In this document: in pieces, positions 17,536-26,757 of the stretch
Numbering within the stretch: the stretch's first letter is position 1
How the letters are laid out: every line of letters starts with the position of its first letter
Assembly (NCBI GenBank): GCA_947258655.1
Contig: CAMYJD010000024.1
Coordinates: 1-37,529, forward strand
DNA: 37,529 nt
Direction of reading: 5' to 3'
From: an uncultured Gammaproteobacteria bacterium
GTDB taxonomy: Bacteria; Pseudomonadota; Gammaproteobacteria; JAADHQ01
Made by a program: the position numbers and the translations under genes
Notes under the pieces: model-generated
Seen by the model: only the letters and a program-made list of their open reading frames with translations
What the model was told of the DNA's origin: nothing
The model's database searches: none

Positions 17536-18894
17536 TTAGAAGGGCATCCCCGGTGGCATCTTGCCCTTCAGGCCACGCATCATTTTGGCCATACCGCCCT
17601 TGGCCATTTTTTTCATCATCTTCTGCATCTGTGCAAACTGCTTGAGCAAGCGGTTAACATCCTGGATCTGGGTTCCGGAACCGGCAGCGATACGTTTCTT
17701 ACGCGAGCCCTTGATGATGGCCGGACGCAGGCGTTCCTGCGGTGTCATCGAGTTGATGATCGCTATCAACCGATTGAATTCCTTGTCATTGACCTGCGAT
17801 TTGACGTTCTGTGGCAGGTTGGCAACGCCCGGCAGTTTATCCATCAGGCCGGCGACACCACCCATGTTGCTCATTTGCAGCATCTGATCGCGAAAATCCT
17901 CCAGATCAAAGCCCTTGCCTTTCTTGAGTTTTTTCGCCAGTTTCTGTGCCTTGTCCTGATCGACCTTCTGTTGCGCCTCTTCAACCAGTGACAGCACGTC
18001 GCCCATACCCAGGATGCGTGACGCCACGCGGTCCGGGTGAAAGGCCTCCAGGGCATCGGTTTTTTCACCGGCGCCGAAGAATTTGATTGGTTTCCCGGTA
18101 ATCTGGCGGATCGACAGGGCCGCACCGCCACGGGCATCACCATCGGTCTTGGTCAGGATAACGCCGGTTAATGGCAAGGCCTCATTGAAGGCGCGGGCGG
18201 TATTGGCCGCATCCTGACCGGTCATACTGTCGACGACAAACAAGGTTTCCTGCGGATTAATCGCGGCATGGATTTTCTTGATCTCATCCATCATGTCATC
18301 GTCGATATGCAGGCGTCCGGCGGTATCGACAATAACTACGTCCTTGAAGTGTTTACGTGCATAATCCAGTGCATCGGTGGCGATTCGCACCGGACTCTGG
18401 TCGGCGTTACTGGGGAAAAATTCGGCATCCACCTGAGCCGCCAGCGTTTCAAGCTGGGTGATAGCTGCCGGGCGATAGACATCACAGCTGACCAGCAATG
18501 AGGATTTCTTCTCCCGCTCCTGCAACCAGCGCGCCAGTTTGGCCACGGTTGTGGTTTTACCTGCACCCTGCAGACCCGCCATCAGGATCACAACCGGGGG
18601 CTGGGCTTGCAGATCAAGGCTGTCATTGGCCGCACCCATGAGCCTGACCAGCTCGTCATTGACGACCTTGACCAGTGCCTGTCCGGGGGTCAGGCTCTTC
18701 AGCACCTCTTCACCAACGGCCCGTTGACGTACCTGCTCGATGAAATCCTTGACGACTGGCAGGGCAACGTCCGCCTCGAGCAGGGCCATACGCACCTCGC
18801 GCAGGGTGTCCTTGATATTATCCTCGCTCAGGCGCCCCTGACCGCGTAGATTGCGCAGCGTCTTGCCCAGTCGATCGCTGAGATTTTCGAACAT
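17536..18894 (-). CDS. ffh: Signal recognition particle protein Ffh
   Basis: GTPase that, with 4.5S RNA, targets nascent membrane proteins to FtsY. The 452 residues contain the N domain and then the G domain with P-loop GLQGAGKTTTVAKLA (about 107-121). DVYRPAAITQLETLA, VIVDTAGRLHIDDDMM, VILTKTDGDARGGAAL and GEKTDALEAFHPDRVASRILGMGD follow. The C-terminal Met-rich M domain (KKGKGFDLEDFRDQMLQMSNMGG to the end, FAQMQKMMKKMAKGGMAKMMRG) binds signal peptides and RNA. It stands alone on its strand, ahead of the large hairpin. Confidence 0.98.
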   Translation of the reverse strand: MFENLSDRLGKTLRNLRGQGRLSEDNIKDTLREVRMALLEADVALPVVKDFIEQVRQRAVGEEVLKSLTPGQALVKVVNDELVRLMGAANDSLDLQAQPPVVILMAGLQGAGKTTTVAKLARWLQEREKKSSLLVSCDVYRPAAITQLETLAAQVDAEFFPSNADQSPVRIATDALDYARKHFKDVVIVDTAGRLHIDDDMMDEIKKIHAAINPQETLFVVDSMTGQDAANTARAFNEALPLTGVILTKTDGDARGGAALSIRQITGKPIKFFGAGEKTDALEAFHPDRVASRILGMGDVLSLVEEAQQKVDQDKAQKLAKKLKKGKGFDLEDFRDQMLQMSNMGGVAGLMDKLPGVANLPQNVKSQVNDKEFNRLIAIINSMTPQERLRPAIIKGSRKKRIAAGSGTQIQDVNRLLKQFAQMQKMMKKMAKGGMAKMMRGLKGKMPPGMPF

Positions 18895-19010
18895 GTTTAT
18901 TTACCTGTTGATGTCTAAAGCTGCACCATTGTAACTGAAAATGCCGTGGAATAGGTACTAGTGGCGGCAACGGATCGAGGAGCTATTCCAGGGAGTCCGG
19001 ACAGATATTA

Positions 19011-19778
19011 TCAAATATCAATGACCTGATCGGCCTGGAGTCTCTGCATGTCAAATCCGTCGATGGCCTGCTTGCACTCTGACATAATGACATCTTCCGA
19101 GCCGGGTTTGAGGTGACTGATATACAGCTTCGGTCTGTGTTTCAACTTGCCCAGATCTGCGCCGAGCATTTGCGGACAATAATGCTTGGCCAGTCTGCAG
19201 ATCTCCGCTTCCTTATTGGAGAAGGCACATTCCACTAGCAGGTAATCCAGTGACGGGTGTTCATTCAGTCTGGCCCAGAAACTGTCGTTCGTCGTTGTAT
19301 CTGCCGAAAATGCCAGTGAGCCATGTTCACATTCGATTCGATAGCCTACCGTTGGTACGACATGGTTGACCGGAATCATCTCCAGATGACAGCCTTCCTG
19401 GTGATATTGCTTGCCCATTTCCAGGACATTGAAGCTGAGCACGGCGCTGTCTTCGGTCGGGATCAGGGTAAAATCAGGCCAGATAACGTTGTTGAATACA
19501 TGTGTCTGCAGAGCGGTAATGGTTTCCTGACTGCCATAGACCTGCAAGGCATGGTCCTGCAGGCTGTCGAAGATACTGTCAACCAGCAGCGGCAAGCCGG
19601 CAATGTGATCGAGATGACTATGGGTAAAAAAAATGGCACGGATCTTTCGCATTTCTGCGAGCGTGAGGTTGCCGATACCTGTGCCGCAATCGAGCAATAT
19701 ATCGTCATTCAGCAAAAATGATGTTGTACTGAGGTTCCCTCCAATACCACCACTGCATCCTAGTACCCTGAGTTTCAT
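19011..19778 (-). CDS. MBL-fold metallohydrolase, cyclic-nucleotide phosphodiesterase-like
   Basis: The 255-residue metallo-beta-lactamase fold enzyme carries the zinc-binding HxHxDH motif THSHLDHIAGL (H53, H55, D57, H58). Other ligands are likely PVNHVVPTVGYRI, the Asp of AFSADTTTNDSFW and the His of LYISHLKPGSED. The N-terminus MKLRVLGCSGGIGG and LLVECAFSN resemble class II cAMP phosphodiesterase-type and RNase Z-type enzymes. I call it phosphodiesterase-like without claiming a substrate. No signal peptide is seen, so it should be cytoplasmic. It sits between ffh and ypjD but is transcribed like ffh. Confidence 0.8.
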   Translation of the reverse strand: MKLRVLGCSGGIGGNLSTTSFLLNDDILLDCGTGIGNLTLAEMRKIRAIFFTHSHLDHIAGLPLLVDSIFDSLQDHALQVYGSQETITALQTHVFNNVIWPDFTLIPTEDSAVLSFNVLEMGKQYHQEGCHLEMIPVNHVVPTVGYRIECEHGSLAFSADTTTNDSFWARLNEHPSLDYLLVECAFSNKEAEICRLAKHYCPQMLGADLGKLKHRPKLYISHLKPGSEDVIMSECKQAIDGFDMQRLQADQVIDI

Positions 19779-20232
19779 TAATCCATAGCCTTTTATGATG
19801 TATCACCCTGGGCAAACCAGAATGTCTGAAGTTCTGTTGTTGGTTTGTGACCATGCCAAGAACATGGAAACCACCGGATTGCAATAAACTACTTATATTT
19901 TTCAGAAGTTTATACCAATATTCACCAGTAAGCGGCAATTTTTAGTGAAAATTTACAGCATTTTTCCCAAATTTGCCGATTTACAATCCAATATGGCCCC
20001 AATTTACAATTTTTTGACCCAATTCACATTCCGGGATGCCATGATCCGACGACTGATATGAGTCTCCTTGTAACCCGCCTCGCTGCTGTTTTGTGCTTAT
20101 CAAGGTCAACCTATGCGCCTTCGACACAGGTGCATACACCTAAAGCCGGGCTTGCATGGCAACCGCTTGTCATTCACACTAGGTAGCCAGAACAATGTAC
20201 CAGCCGTAATTACAGTGACTGACATAGCCGCT
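19779..20232. promoter_or_regulatory. Divergent intergenic region upstream of the MBL gene and ypjD
   Basis: 454 bp without a clear gene. An interrupted inverted repeat GGTTT-N4-CCATG / CATGG-AAACC spans 19842-19872. The word ATTTACA recurs at 19951-19957, 19979-19985 and 20002-20008 in an AT-rich stretch. An in-frame ATG at 20113 would extend ypjD but encodes no conserved sequence. Confidence 0.4.
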
Positions 20233-21042
20233 ATGAACAACCTGATCCCCAGCATTCTTTCCATTTCCCTGTACCTGTTATCCGGGGTATTTGTCGCTGT
20301 GCGGCTTTTTGCGCAGCAGGGATCGATAAATATTCGCAGACCCGTCGTCATTACCGCCGCGGCGCTGGCATTTTTGATCCATAGCCTTCTTTTATATCAG
20401 GGTATATTCAATGTACAGGGCATGAATCTGGGCATATTCAATGCCTTTTCCCTGGTCAGCTGGCTGATCGTGCTGATGCTGATCATGACGGCCATGCGCA
20501 AGCCTATCGAAAATCTGGGCATAGTGCTGTTTCCACTGGCGGCATTCGCAATCCTGCTCGAGCTTAATTGGCCATCGGACCATATCATTCATGGCAACGG
20601 ACCCTGGCAGCTACAGGCCCACATCATGTTTTCCTTTCTTGCCTACAGCCTGTTTACCATTGCCATGGTCCAGGCGATTATCCTGTATATCCAGGACAAA
20701 CATCTGCGCAATCATCAACCCGGTGGCTTCATCCGCAGTCTGCCGCCATTACAGAGCATGGAATACCTGTTGTTCCAGATCATTACTGTCGGTTATCTGC
20801 TATTGACTATTAGCCTGTTGACCGGCGGCCTGTTTCTGGAAGATATTTTCACCAAACATCTGACCCATAAAACGGTACTATCGATCATCGCCTGGGCCAT
20901 TTTTTCAGTCCTGTTATGGGGAAGATTTCGTTATGGCTGGAGGGGGCGCAAGGCCATTCGATGGACCCTGGGCGGATTCATCACACTGATGCTGGCCTAT
21001 TTCGGCAGTAAAATGGTCCTGGAACTGGTTTTATCACGCTAG
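20233..21042 (+). CDS. ypjD: Inner-membrane protein YpjD, CcsA/HemX-like cytochrome c assembly family
   Basis: Integral membrane protein, 269 residues with about eight hydrophobic segments, beginning with LIPSILSISLYLLSGVFVAVR. Family landmarks are ILLELNWPSDHIIHGNGPWQLQAHIMFSFLAYSLFTIA (kept here as WPSD and WQLQAHIMFSFLAYSLF) with its conserved His, QAIILYIQDKHLR, LPPLQSMEYLLFQIITVGYLLLT and VLSIIAWAIFSVLLWGRFRYGWRGRKAIRW, which has the Trp/Arg-rich loop of CcsA-like proteins. The exact role of YpjD is not established. The ATG at 20233 starts the first TM directly. It is followed by corB, as in many gammaproteobacteria. Confidence 0.88.
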   Translation: MNNLIPSILSISLYLLSGVFVAVRLFAQQGSINIRRPVVITAAALAFLIHSLLLYQGIFNVQGMNLGIFNAFSLVSWLIVLMLIMTAMRKPIENLGIVLFPLAAFAILLELNWPSDHIIHGNGPWQLQAHIMFSFLAYSLFTIAMVQAIILYIQDKHLRNHQPGGFIRSLPPLQSMEYLLFQIITVGYLLLTISLLTGGLFLEDIFTKHLTHKTVLSIIAWAIFSVLLWGRFRYGWRGRKAIRWTLGGFITLMLAYFGSKMVLELVLSR

Positions 21043-21179
21043 ATTTACTTAACCGACCAGGTAATGGCCGCTGTCTACCCGCGCGCGATCGAGACATAAA
21101 TCACTCCCGCCCCTTGACAGCATACCGTTAAAATCGTTGAAATAGCTAACACATCACAAACAAAAAGGTCACCTGATTC

Positions 21180-22445
21180 TTGGACGAAATACCACTGAGT
21201 GTCTTATACGGCATTCTCTTCATCTTGATCCTGCTATCCGCGTTCTTTTCCAGCTCGGAAACGGGACTGATGACGCTGAACCGTTATCGACTCAAACACC
21301 TCAGTAAAAGCGGACACAAGGGTGCCGTGAAGGCCTCGCGTTTACTCGCGCAACCCGACCGCCTGATCGGGCTGATACTGATAGGCAACAATACCGTCAA
21401 TGTACTGGCCTCATCACTAACGACTATTATAGCCATTCGTCATGGCGGCGAAGGCTATATACCCATTGCCGCTGGCATATTGATACTGGTCATTCTGATC
21501 TTTGCCGAGGTTGCACCAAAGACCCTGGCCGCCACCCATCCCGAGAGCATCGCTTTTCCGGCTGCCTGGCTGTATGTGCCGCTACTGAGAGTACTGTACC
21601 CAATAGTCCTGGTCATCAATTACATCTCCAATCTCGTGCTGCGATTATTTCGCATACGCCTGGACCAGGAAACATCCCTAAGCCTGAGCAGGGAGGAATT
21701 ACGCACTGTCGTCAATGAAGCAGGCGCGATGATTCCGCAGAAGCATCAAAAAATGCTGATCAATATCCTCGACCTGGAAAAAGCAACCGTAGAAGACATC
21801 ATGATCCCGCGCACCGAGATCGTCGGTATTGATCTCGATGATGACTGGAGCGAAATCCTTGACCAATTGATCAACAGTCAATACACACGCCTGCCCGTTT
21901 TCAGGCAAAGCATCGATAACATCATAGGTTTTGTCCATTTACGCAAAATCGCACGTCTTCTCAGGAATGACAACTTCAGTGAGGATGACATCCTGAAAAC
22001 CGTTCGTGAAACCTATTTTGTACCCGAAGGCACATCCCTGAACAAACAACTGTTGCAATTCCAGGCCAAACGCCATCGCATTGGTATGGTCGTAGATGAA
22101 TACGGGGATATTCAGGGGCTCATCACCCTGGAGGACATCCTTGAAGAGATAGTCGGCGAATTCACCACCGACCCTTCAAGCCTGGGTATTGGCATCCATC
22201 CACAAGAGGACGGTAGTTTCCTGATTGACGGCAGCACACACGTCAGGGCGATAAATAGAATGTTGAACTGGCATCTACCCATCGATGGCCCCAAAACCCT
22301 CAATGGTCTGATATCCGAGTATCTCGAATCCATTCCTGAAACCGGCATCAGTCTGCTCCTGGCCGATTACCCGGTAGAAATCATTCAGGTGCAGAACAAT
22401 GTCGTCAAGACCGCCAGGATACAGCCGCGTTTGGAGAAAGCCTGA
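21180..22445 (+). CDS. corB: CNNM/CorB-type membrane protein (YfjD family)
   Basis: Membrane protein linked to Mg2+/Co2+ transport. The DUF21/CNNM transmembrane domain (about 1-185) opens with LSAFFSSSETGLMTLNRYRL and has LIGLILIGNNTVNVLASSL. A CBS pair follows (about 195-320: VEDIMIPRTEIVGIDLDDDW, RIGMVVDEYGDIQGLITLEDILEEIVGEF). The C-terminal CorC_HlyC domain (about 335-415) starts DGSFLIDGSTHVRAINRML. It resembles E. coli YfjD along its whole length. The start is TTG at 21180, since the conserved N-terminus begins there; AAGGT about 11 bp upstream may be the ribosome-binding site. Confidence 0.92.
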   Translation: MDEIPLSVLYGILFILILLSAFFSSSETGLMTLNRYRLKHLSKSGHKGAVKASRLLAQPDRLIGLILIGNNTVNVLASSLTTIIAIRHGGEGYIPIAAGILILVILIFAEVAPKTLAATHPESIAFPAAWLYVPLLRVLYPIVLVINYISNLVLRLFRIRLDQETSLSLSREELRTVVNEAGAMIPQKHQKMLINILDLEKATVEDIMIPRTEIVGIDLDDDWSEILDQLINSQYTRLPVFRQSIDNIIGFVHLRKIARLLRNDNFSEDDILKTVRETYFVPEGTSLNKQLLQFQAKRHRIGMVVDEYGDIQGLITLEDILEEIVGEFTTDPSSLGIGIHPQEDGSFLIDGSTHVRAINRMLNWHLPIDGPKTLNGLISEYLESIPETGISLLLADYPVEIIQVQNNVVKTARIQPRLEKA

Positions 22446-22693
22446 GCGCGAAAGCCACAACGATACAACACCGCTGAGTAGGCATGCTGCTACAAATAGC
22501 ACCCGACAATTGCCCAATACTCCTGTTATTCATTGATAATTCTATATTTTCCTCTATTCTCCTCAAGTTTGCACCGCACTTCGCCGATATCAGTGGTGTA
22601 ATAGGGTCTAGTATATTAAACATGCGCGGATGCCTGCTAGGCAATGCCGTGTATTTTCCCTGAATATTCATTACATAGAGTGTCTGGAATTAC

Positions 22694-23311
22694 GTGCACA
22701 AGTTAATACTATCTTTCAAAGGCAGGATTCAGAAGGTCCTTACACCAGAGGGTAACAGCTGTTCGATCGGGCGATCCCCCGACAGCGATATCGCCATCGA
22801 TAATCTCGCGGTCGAACCACAGCATGCCATCCTGCATTTCACGGATCATGAGGCCAGTATCAGCACCACCCGCGTGCAGAATCATATATTGATCAACAAT
22901 GCCAGACCAGCGGAACATCAGGATATAGCCCTCGCCCATGGCGATGAAATTTCAATAGGCAAGCACACCCTGACCTATCAGTGGGAAAATGAACTGACAG
23001 ATAAACAAATCCCGTCGGACATTGAACCTCCACGACAAACAGCGCATGAAGGCTGGTTACAGATTATGAATGGCCCCAGAATGGGGCGCACCCTGCAACT
23101 GAACAAGCCCAGCATGCAAATAGGCGCCGCCAGCGGCAAAGTAGCCTTGATTACCAATAGAAATGATGGCTATTATCTATCTATCCTTGATAAGGATATA
23201 AGCGTCAAGGTCAACAATAATGATATTGGTGATAGCGTCGTACCCTTGCATAATGGCAATACCATTCGCGTAGGTGATATGGAAATGCTGTTCTTTACCC
23301 AGGAACAATAA
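22694..23311 (+). CDS. Protein with two FHA-like domains
   Basis: FHA domains bind phosphothreonine peptides. Residues about 5-98 form a good FHA domain with CSIGRSPDSDIAIDNLAVEPQHA (GR, S and H landmarks at IGRSPDSD and VEPQHAIL) and HGDEISIGKHTL. Residues about 118-203 look like a second, degenerate copy (GWLQIMNGPRMGRTLQLN... HNGNTIRVGDMEMLFF) that has lost the GR-S-H signature. The start is GTG at 22694; no ATG or strong Shine-Dalgarno is available. The PilZ gene starts 16 bp after its stop, so the pair probably forms one operon. No kinase gene is seen nearby. Confidence 0.82.
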   Translation: MHKLILSFKGRIQKVLTPEGNSCSIGRSPDSDIAIDNLAVEPQHAILHFTDHEASISTTRVQNHILINNARPAEHQDIALAHGDEISIGKHTLTYQWENELTDKQIPSDIEPPRQTAHEGWLQIMNGPRMGRTLQLNKPSMQIGAASGKVALITNRNDGYYLSILDKDISVKVNNNDIGDSVVPLHNGNTIRVGDMEMLFFTQEQ

Positions 23312-23327
23312 TATCAGGAAACAAGCT

Positions 23328-23696
23328 ATGAGCGATCAACAACAAGAACACCGTTCCTTCACTCGTATTCACTTCGATGCCAAAACGGTCATCAGTAATC
23401 CCGAGCAGAAATGGGACACTGAACTGCTGGATATATCACTGAAAGGCGTGCTGGTAGAAAAACCCGCCAGCTGGGACGCCGCGTTGGGTTCTGAATTCAC
23501 GCTGAGCATCTCTCTGGCCGATGACGCCATTATTTATATGCAGGCCAGTGTCGCCCATGTGGAAAACGACCATATCGGTTTTTGTTGCGATCATATAGAC
23601 CTGGACAGTATCACGCATTTGCGTCGTATTGTTGAATTGAATACCGGCAACGAGGAACTTCTGCACCGCGAGCTATCAGCGTTAAGAAAGCACTAG
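23328..23696 (+). CDS. PilZ-domain c-di-GMP-binding protein
   Basis: Stand-alone PilZ protein of 122 residues. Both c-di-GMP-binding motifs are visible: RxxxR in EHRSFTRIHFD near residue 8-12 and DxSxxG in LLDISLKGVLVE. The remaining strands (FTLSISLADDAIIYMQASVAHVENDHIGFCC) are normal for the fold. Start ATG 23328 has AGGAA 8 bp upstream. A longer in-frame reading from 23274 overlaps the FHA gene and has no conserved sequence. Its partner is unknown. Confidence 0.92.
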   Translation: MSDQQQEHRSFTRIHFDAKTVISNPEQKWDTELLDISLKGVLVEKPASWDAALGSEFTLSISLADDAIIYMQASVAHVENDHIGFCCDHIDLDSITHLRRIVELNTGNEELLHRELSALRKH

Positions 23697-23745
23697 GGAT
23701 TCCAGACCCGCATCTGGACCATACGCCGGCAGCAACTGCATTGCC

Positions 23746-24651
23746 TCAGCGGCGAAAGCGCTCCAGCTGCTCGGCGGTCAACAGAAATACACCCTCGCCT
23801 CCGCGGGCAAATTCAAGCCACAGGAACGGCACATCTGGATACGCCCGAACCAGTGCCGCCTGGCTGTTGCCGACTTCTACAATCAATATACCGTTATCAT
23901 TCAGATGAACTGCAGCATTACGCAGAATTCTTTCTACGATATCCAGGCCTTCACTACCCGCTTCCAGACCCAGGCTTGGCTCATGCCTGTATTCCGCCGG
24001 CAATTCCTGCATCTCGGCCACCGACACATAGGGAGGATTGCTGACAATGATATCGTAACGCTGCCCACCCAGTTGCTTGAACAAATCGGATTCGATCGCC
24101 TGTACCCGCTCCTGCATGCCATGCTGCTCGATATTATGTCTTGCCACTTCGAGAGCCTCGGCAGAGATATCAACTGCATCGACCCGTGCGTCCGCAAACA
24201 CATATGCACAGGCAATCGCAATACAGGCACTGCCAGTACAGAGATCGAGAATACGATGCACATTGTCGACTTCTGCCCAAGGTGAAAATTCTGCCTCGAT
24301 CAGCTCGGCCAGCGGCGATCGCGGAATTAATACCCGTTCATCGACATAGAAAGGCAGATGGGCAAACCAGGCCTCGTGGGTCAGATAGGCCGTGGGGATA
24401 CGTTCCTTGATACGTCGTTCGATCCATGCGGCGATCTTGGTACGTTCAGCGAGCGTCAGGCGACTGTCCAGATAATCCTGCGGAAAATCATGCGGCAGAT
24501 GCAGGGCATGCAGTACCAGTGCAAAGACCTCATCGAGCGCATTATCGGTGCCATGGCCGAAATAAATATCGGTCTGGTTTAGTTGACTAAATCCCCAGCG
24601 AATATAGTCTTTTATTGTATGCAGCTCGTCAACGGCCTGTTTTTTATTCAT
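23746..24651 (-). CDS. prmB: Ribosomal protein L3 N5-glutamine methyltransferase
   Basis: AdoMet-dependent enzyme that methylates a glutamine of ribosomal protein L3. It is 301 residues from the ATG at 24651 (MNKKQAVDELHTIKDYIRW). The PrmB-type N-terminal domain has NQTDIYFGHGTDNALDEVFALVLHAL and RIPTAYLTHEAWFAHLPFYVDERVLIPRSPLAELI (landmarks TAYLTHEAWF and VLIPRSPLAELI). The AdoMet motif is ILDLCTGSACIAIACAYVF and the catalytic NPPY is in IIVSNPPYVSVAEM. A start 69 bp upstream is possible but adds residues not typical of the family. It is divergent from the Sco gene. Confidence 0.95.
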   Translation of the reverse strand: MNKKQAVDELHTIKDYIRWGFSQLNQTDIYFGHGTDNALDEVFALVLHALHLPHDFPQDYLDSRLTLAERTKIAAWIERRIKERIPTAYLTHEAWFAHLPFYVDERVLIPRSPLAELIEAEFSPWAEVDNVHRILDLCTGSACIAIACAYVFADARVDAVDISAEALEVARHNIEQHGMQERVQAIESDLFKQLGGQRYDIIVSNPPYVSVAEMQELPAEYRHEPSLGLEAGSEGLDIVERILRNAAVHLNDNGILIVEVGNSQAALVRAYPDVPFLWLEFARGGEGVFLLTAEQLERFRR

Positions 24652-24734
24652 TTTCGCTATTACCTGCTTTTCCTGACAGGGGCAATGCGTTAGGATTACG
24701 CCCTGTTCTTCACTGTACATTAAAAATACATATT

Positions 24735-25397
24735 ATGCCCGCAAATCGTGCAAACGCTAAACCTCAGGCCCGCTGGTTGTATTGGCTCCTGGCTCTCGTA
24801 GCACTCGCAGCTGGAATCCTGCTGGCGACAATGAATAAGGCACCGCGCCAGGCACCGACGCTTGAGGCGGCGACACTGTTATTACCTCCGAAGACTGTTT
24901 CCCCACAGGGGCTGGTTGACCATAACGGCAAGCCCTTTGCGTTACCACAGCTGCAAGGGCATTACAGCTTCATCTTTTTCGGATACACCAATTGCCCGGA
25001 TATTTGCCCTGCAACTTTGTACCAGTTCAAGACCGTTGCAAAAATGCTGCAGTCCAGCCCCGATCTCTATGCACATACCCGCTTCATACTCGTCTCTATT
25101 GATCCACAGCGTGATACATCCGAGCAACTGAAAGAATATGTTGCCTACTATCATCCTGACTTCATCGGCGTCACCGGAGCAGACGAAAACATCAAGCGCT
25201 TCAGCAGGCAAATGGGCGTGATTTATGAACGCCGTGAAGCAGACGACAATGACAGTGACAATTATCTTGTCGATCACAGTTCTGCTATCCTGATGACCAA
25301 TCCTGAAGGCCAGCTGCAGGTCATTTTTTCCGCTCCGCATAATGCGGAGACCCTGGTCAGGGATTATCAACGCATTTACAAATTTCTGGAAAACTGA
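24735..25397 (+). CDS. SCO1/SenC-family copper protein
   Basis: Membrane-anchored thioredoxin-fold protein that helps insert copper into the CuA site of cytochrome oxidase or reduces its cysteines. A single N-terminal TM (about 14-32, LYWLLALVALAAGILLA) anchors a periplasmic domain. The copper ligands are the CxxxC motif TNCPDICPATL (C87, C91) and H181 in YLVDHSSAILM. FILVSIDPQRDTSEQLKEYV is the usual loop. The ATG at 24735 gives the TM near the start. The PCuAC gene begins 2 bp after the stop. Confidence 0.95.
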   Translation: MPANRANAKPQARWLYWLLALVALAAGILLATMNKAPRQAPTLEAATLLLPPKTVSPQGLVDHNGKPFALPQLQGHYSFIFFGYTNCPDICPATLYQFKTVAKMLQSSPDLYAHTRFILVSIDPQRDTSEQLKEYVAYYHPDFIGVTGADENIKRFSRQMGVIYERREADDNDSDNYLVDHSSAILMTNPEGQLQVIFSAPHNAETLVRDYQRIYKFLEN

Positions 25398-25399
25398 TC

Positions 25400-25867
25400 A
25401 TGAACGCATATCGAATGATTCTGATGGTTATTGTACTACCACTCCTGCCTGCCCTACTGCATGCCGGACAGTCTGACCTCGACATCAAAGATGCATGGAT
25501 ACAGGAAGGCCCTCCAAATGCACGTGTGCTGGCAGGCTTTATGCAGATCACAAACAACGGTGACAAGACTGTCAGTATTACCTCGGCCGACAGCAGTCTG
25601 TTCAAATCTATTGAATTTCACCGTACCATCCATGCGGATGGTATGGCGCGCATGGAGAAACAACAGCAACTGACGATCCAACCGGGCGCCACCCTGAAAC
25701 TCGAGCACGGTAGTTATCATTTGATGCTGATCCAGCCACACCAACCGCTCAAAAGAGGTGACAGCGTTGATCTGAATCTCAGACTCTCGTCAGATATTAT
25801 TCTGCCGGTCAAGCTGCCGGTACGTCAGCCTGGACGGGAGCAGCATCAACACCATCATCATCACTGA
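25400..25867 (+). CDS. Periplasmic copper chaperone PCuAC with His-rich tail
   Basis: Copper(I) donor to the CuA site that works with Sco. After a signal peptide (about 1-22, cut after LLHA) the protein shows the exact PCuAC ligand spacing H-x10-M-x21-H-x-M: FHRTIHADGMARM and then YHLMLI. A Met common between the first two ligands is His here (HRTIH). The C-terminus ends QHQHHHHH, a natural metal-binding tail seen in some family members. It is directly after the Sco gene with a 2-bp gap, so the two are co-expressed. Length is 155. Confidence 0.95.
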   Translation: MNAYRMILMVIVLPLLPALLHAGQSDLDIKDAWIQEGPPNARVLAGFMQITNNGDKTVSITSADSSLFKSIEFHRTIHADGMARMEKQQQLTIQPGATLKLEHGSYHLMLIQPHQPLKRGDSVDLNLRLSSDIILPVKLPVRQPGREQHQHHHHH

Positions 25868-25881
25868 TTCAAGAAGATTCC

Positions 25882-26748
25882 ATGTATAACAGTATAAAGC
25901 TATTCATCCACCGCTACATCATCCCTCATCGCCTATTAACCGGCATCACCCATGTCCTTATGCATACAAGACACTTCCCGTTCAGGGACGGCTTCATGAC
26001 GTTCATGATTCGCCGGCATTCAGTAAATGTCGATGAAGCACTGCATCCCGATTACACCGACCGTAGCATCCATCCGAATATCAACAGCTTTTTTGTACGC
26101 GCGCTGAAACCGGGAGCACGCCCGATCGCTGCAGGCGAGGAGCAGATCTGTTCACCCGCTGACGGTACCGTCAGCCAGATAGGTGTGATCAATGATGACA
26201 AGATTTTTCAGGCCAAGGGTCATTCTTTTTCACTGGTAGAATTACTGGGTGGCTCAAGCGAGCGTGCCGAGGTTTTCAGGAACGGTCATTTTGCAACCAT
26301 CTATCTGTCACCCAGTGACTATCACCGCGTGCATATTCCCTATACAGGCACGCTGAAAGAAATGGTACATATACCCGGCAATCTTCTCAGCGTTGCGCCG
26401 TTCCTGATAGATAACGTCCCGGACCTTTTTGCCCGCAATGAACGTGTCGCGAGCTTATTTGATACGAGCATCGGACCTATGGCGGTGGTACTGGTCGGCG
26501 CAGTCAATGTTGGTTCAATAGAAACGGTATGGGCCGGGACCGTTACTCCGCCCCGTGGTATCAGAGTCACGAGTACAACTTATCGAGAAGCTGACGCGAT
26601 GACGCTGAACAAAGGTGACGAGATGGGGCGCTTTAATATGGGATCTACTGTAATTATCCTGTTTGCCCCCGACAAACTGGAGTGGTCGGCGTCAATCGCA
26701 AGCGATGACAAGGTGCAAATGGGACAGGCGATCGGCACGCTAAGGTAG
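25882..26748 (+). CDS. psd: Phosphatidylserine decarboxylase proenzyme
   Basis: Inner-membrane enzyme that makes phosphatidylethanolamine. The 288-residue proenzyme self-cleaves to form a pyruvoyl group from Ser. Landmarks are FFVRALKPGARPIA, CSPADGTVSQIG (with the conserved Asp of the active site), YLSPSDYHRVHIPYTG (conserved His), VLVGAVNVGSIETVW and the cleavage site FNMGSTVIIL (G254/S255; the common LGST is MGST here). It follows PCuAC with a 14-bp gap and may share its transcript. Confidence 0.97.
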   Translation: MYNSIKLFIHRYIIPHRLLTGITHVLMHTRHFPFRDGFMTFMIRRHSVNVDEALHPDYTDRSIHPNINSFFVRALKPGARPIAAGEEQICSPADGTVSQIGVINDDKIFQAKGHSFSLVELLGGSSERAEVFRNGHFATIYLSPSDYHRVHIPYTGTLKEMVHIPGNLLSVAPFLIDNVPDLFARNERVASLFDTSIGPMAVVLVGAVNVGSIETVWAGTVTPPRGIRVTSTTYREADAMTLNKGDEMGRFNMGSTVIILFAPDKLEWSASIASDDKVQMGQAIGTLR

Positions 26749-26757
26749 ACCAGCGCT

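Noticed and set aside
20113-20232. N-terminal extension of YpjD
   Set aside because: It is polar and not family-like; the first TM begins at the ATG at 20233.
25844-25864. C-terminal poly-His as a cloning tag
   Set aside because: His-rich tails are natural in copper chaperones and the surrounding sequence is genomic.
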